Positions 61,654 through 64,000 of a stretch of DNA of 64,000 nt are shown here, one piece after another. Below the pieces are notes generated by a model. The model did no database searches. It saw only the letters and a list, made by a program, of their open reading frames with translations, and was not told the origin of the DNA. Numbering within the stretch: position 1 is the stretch's first letter; the number at the start of each line of letters is the position of its first letter. A program made the position numbers and the translations under genes. Source of the stretch: Candidatus Venteria ishoeyi (GTDB lineage: Bacteria > Pseudomonadota > Gammaproteobacteria > Beggiatoales > Beggiatoaceae); assembly GCF_030378065.1 (NCBI RefSeq), contig NZ_JAUCGJ010000012.1:35874-99873 (forward strand), written 5' to 3'.

Positions 61654-63168
61654 TTACTTACACTCATTACTTCCCAGTACAGGGAGTAAATAAGCTTTAT
61701 CATTTGCACTCTTTTCCTTAGCCTCTATATAAGGCGTATATCCCCAATGCCCTTTAGTTAACTCACGGAATTGCATAGTAACAACCCATAAGCGTCTACC
61801 GTCCATAGAGCTTGTTTTACTCCAAAAAGTTATGGATTGCCAGGGTTTGATGGTAGGAAAAATAAGTTTTTTATGATGTGTTACTAATACAAGCAATTCT
61901 TCTATTGTAGGAATATCCCATAAAACGCTAGAGCGGTGATTTAAATCAGCAATTTCATTTTTTATTTCATTATAAGTTCTGAGTAAAAACTTAGGACTAC
62001 TCATTGTAGATCCCTTTTTACATGAATAACCTGGAGGAAGTAAAAAACTGGGTTCAAAGCATAACTTGTAAGTTTTACTTTGATGGTGTATATCCAAGGG
62101 CTTTGAAATCAAAGCATTCATATAACATGAGCTTCTAAAAAGAACCTCTGGTTTTTGATCTCTAGGGATATGAACTGCATGAGCATTATTTCGGCCATTA
62201 GCTAGATTGACTTGTAATTCAGATTTTTTCATACCAGGATTATATTGAATAATTTGTCTAATTGCTTCAGCATGTTCCCTGCGATCTCTTTTGTCAGCGA
62301 AAAAAGAAGATGAGTCAAATGGGTAGATATAAAGCCCCTGATTATAAGCTAATTTATATATATTAATTAATGAAAAGGAATCAATATCAAATTTTAAGGG
62401 AGATTTAATCTGTTTATTGTTTTGTTTAAGCTGCTGTGGAGTTTGCAGAGGATCATAATGAGGTAAGAGTAGAGGAGGGGCATATTCTTCTGCAAAATCT
62501 TCTATATAGGCTAAGGCTTCCTGGACTCTTTGAGGTGTAGTTTGTGTTGAATTTTTAATTGCTGTATTAGTTGATTTCTGGCTTTTGGGTTGTATTTGAG
62601 CTTTGTGCCATTTTAAATCACTCAAGGTATCTAAAATACTGTTTATAATTTTCTGATCTAAGTTTTTAGTCTTTTTTAAATGTAATAACTGAGCTTTAGT
62701 TATTTGGTTCCTTATTGTGGAATATACATGCTGTTCATGAGTCCAGTAAATCCCTATGGACATATCAATAGAATCAATATCTTGCGCACCATTTAAACTA
62801 CCAAATAAAATAAGATCCAGTTTTTTATCTGTTGCTAATTGTTGTAGTCGTTGCCAAGCAATTTGTTTCTCCTTATCGGTTATATTGAAATAATCCAGAG
62901 GAGATTCTTGTGCAAGGAATTTCAGGTTTTTTATACCATTTTTTGTATTTTTTAAGTTTTGATGTAATAGGATGTCAAAATTTTCATAAGAGTCATCCAT
63001 TAGGGCTTGAATTTTCTGAGGTACTACTTTACTGATTGGCAATAATATAATATCCAAGGATTCTGCATATACAGTTCTACCTCCTCCTGATACACAACAA
63101 GATAATACAATTAGGTATAAGAGTAAAATTTTATATTTTGCATGAGATGCCCAGTATATTGTGGTCAT
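61654..63168 (-). CDS. Secreted paralogue of the NNQG protein, without the repeat tract
   Basis: About 504 residues. A signal peptide lies near residues 8-36 (ending TVYAE). It shares the N-terminal domain with its neighbour (ILLPISKVVPQKIQALMDDS, LDLILFGSLNGAQDIDSIDM) and the C-terminal DUF1566/Lcl-like domain (WDIPTIEELLVL, ITFWSKTSSMDGRRLWVVTM). Between the two, only about 25 residues replace the roughly 100-residue NNQG tract. It is 26 bp from the downstream paralogue on the same strand, so the pair arose by tandem duplication and forms an operon with the Lgt-like gene. The ATG at 63168 is chosen because its leader matches that of the paralogue. Confidence 0.72.
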   Translation of the reverse strand: MTTIYWASHAKYKILLLYLIVLSCCVSGGGRTVYAESLDIILLPISKVVPQKIQALMDDSYENFDILLHQNLKNTKNGIKNLKFLAQESPLDYFNITDKEKQIAWQRLQQLATDKKLDLILFGSLNGAQDIDSIDMSIGIYWTHEQHVYSTIRNQITKAQLLHLKKTKNLDQKIINSILDTLSDLKWHKAQIQPKSQKSTNTAIKNSTQTTPQRVQEALAYIEDFAEEYAPPLLLPHYDPLQTPQQLKQNNKQIKSPLKFDIDSFSLINIYKLAYNQGLYIYPFDSSSFFADKRDRREHAEAIRQIIQYNPGMKKSELQVNLANGRNNAHAVHIPRDQKPEVLFRSSCYMNALISKPLDIHHQSKTYKLCFEPSFLLPPGYSCKKGSTMSSPKFLLRTYNEIKNEIADLNHRSSVLWDIPTIEELLVLVTHHKKLIFPTIKPWQSITFWSKTSSMDGRRLWVVTMQFRELTKGHWGYTPYIEAKEKSANDKAYLLPVLGSNECK

Positions 63169-63580
63169 TATTATTCTCCTTTGTATAAAGAAATGGAATA
63201 AAATAACTGATAACTCTTTGAACTTATAATTAAAATAATAAATAAAGACCATCACCCCGTCAGCAGAGCCCTCTATATTCGACTACCTGTGTATCAGGCC
63301 AGCAGTTCCCGGTTAAATTCGTGTAACAAATTGATATTAAATCTATATTACAATATTAATACACACTAAGTTGCAAAAATACAACCGGCTTTATCAATGG
63401 GTTATGAGGTAACCGGGAACGCTTGTTATCAGGCTAACATCTGATGGATTCTTGACCAACATCATTACCAGCAATTCCCGTTCGGATTGATTATTGTGCT
63501 GATGGTTACATTATCTGTATCCGTAAAACCACTACATATGGTGATTTTTTATTCCATATTACAAGAACCTGTAAAATAAT

Positions 63581-63688
63581 CTAGTACATCGCCAATTTTA
63601 TAATGACGGGTGCGCCTGACCAAGACCTTTCAGGTTTTCAAAACCTGGAAGGTCTAAAGGCCGTCAAAACAAGCTTGCTGATGTACTA
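63581..63688. mobile_element. MITE-like palindromic element, about 108 bp, copy 3
   Basis: Starts CTAGTACATC and ends GCTTGCTGATGTACTAA; the centre is a variant palindrome (AGACCTTTCAGG / CCTGGAAGGTCT). The central stem differs from copies 1 and 2 yet still pairs. The surrounding 63169-63877 shows no gene; an imperfect inverted pair GTTCCCGGTTA / TAACCGGGAAC occurs at about 63306-63422. Confidence 0.7.
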
Positions 63689-63877
63689 AATTTTGGTATT
63701 TTCGACAACCTAAAATTAATGACTTACAAGTAAAAAACGACTGGTTTTCAGAGTTCTTTTGTAGCCTCACAAGGTCTGGAAGATTGACCGAGAGTTGCTG
63801 TATAATTACTCACATACCCCCAGGGCAATCGCATTAAAAACTTAATAAATACCATAGTGTTATGTAGTTCTTGGTTT

Positions 63878-64000
63878 TTACGACGTGCCCAATAAAATTT
63901 TTAGCAGATATGTTTCATTCCAACCAGCTTTGAGACGTTTGGTTTTAATACCAACTTTAGAAGTTTTTTCTGCCTTTAATAAGTTGAGTGCTATATGGCG
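63878..64000 (-). pseudogene. C-terminal part of an IS4-type transposase, running off the window
   Basis: On the minus strand a frame enters from beyond 64000 and ends at TAA (63878-63880). It reads [20 protein letters not shown] then [16 protein letters not shown], typical of the C-terminus of IS4-family transposases (the ALNLLK-E-K ... KR-AGW-YLL-IL pattern). The catalytic DDE residues lie outside the window, so whether the element is intact cannot be told. Confidence 0.6.

Noticed and set aside
63169..63580. A gene in the gap after the secreted paralogue
   Set aside because: No frame longer than a few dozen codons with a start signal was seen. An imperfect inverted pair suggests a decayed repeat instead.

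Overview
The window looks like chromosome of a gammaproteobacterium. HflK/HflC, DapC, a DiaA-DolP pair, PolA, QueA and Pgl are all gammaproteobacterial in type. The mix of secreted caspase/formylglycine-enzyme fusions, DUF4384 proteins, a diversity-generating retroelement (DGR), FG-GAP, Calx-beta and MORN proteins and many small palindromic repeats suggests a large-genome sulfur-oxidiser of the Thiotrichales type (Beggiatoa/Thiothrix relatives). That placement is inference; there is no rRNA in the window. No tRNA, rRNA or CRISPR array was recognised.

Layout. 1-10.2 kb: ordinary chromosome (ceramidase-like membrane protein, hflK-hflC, lytic transglycosylase, dapC, a GGDEF/EAL protein, dolP, diaA, two SEL1-repeat proteins). 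10.2-15.2 kb: a scarred stretch with a 433-bp segmental duplication carrying a DUF190 gene, an orphaned mntA antitoxin whose hepT partner is cut off, polA, and a dead tnpB fragment. 15.2-29.0 kb: the DGR island. 29.3-53.6 kb: surface and secreted proteins, a hybrid histidine kinase, pgl, a thioredoxin/DsbD-like protein, a corrinoid-protein/UroD-family pair, a Fur-box-preceded LbtU-like porin, a 1786-residue Calx-beta protein, a Na/Pi cotransporter, queA and an ExbB-type pair. 53.6-64 kb: an RND pump, a CbbY-like phosphatase, a MORN protein, and an AT-richer operon of two paralogous secreted proteins (one with a long NNQG minisatellite) plus an Lgt-like membrane protein, ending in a partial transposase.

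The main system is the DGR. avd (22654) and the reverse transcriptase (22995) are followed at once by a 114-bp template repeat (TR, 24074-24187). Three variable repeats (VRs) form the 3' ends of three caspase-FGE fusion genes: VR1 22291-22404 (+), VR2 25564-25677 (-) and VR3 15197-15310 (-). Aligned by hand without gaps, the VRs differ from the TR at 18, 18 and 16 positions, and every difference falls on a TR adenine. Downstream of every VR, and not downstream of the TR, lie two hairpins. The first has stem base pairs that covary between copies. The second has GGTA/GATA loops that fit the GRNA tetraloop of the target hairpin known from the Bordetella phage DGR.

Between the targets lies a set that probably works with them: a helix-turn-helix-like protein, a 180-residue partner, a membrane protein joining a Lon-protease-like domain (Ser84/Lys127 align with the Lon dyad) to DUF4384, and a secreted DUF4384 protein. 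My reading is an exported, protease-armed recognition system whose FGE/C-type-lectin-fold tips are rewritten by the DGR. The function is inferred, but the retroelement itself is read directly from the sequence.
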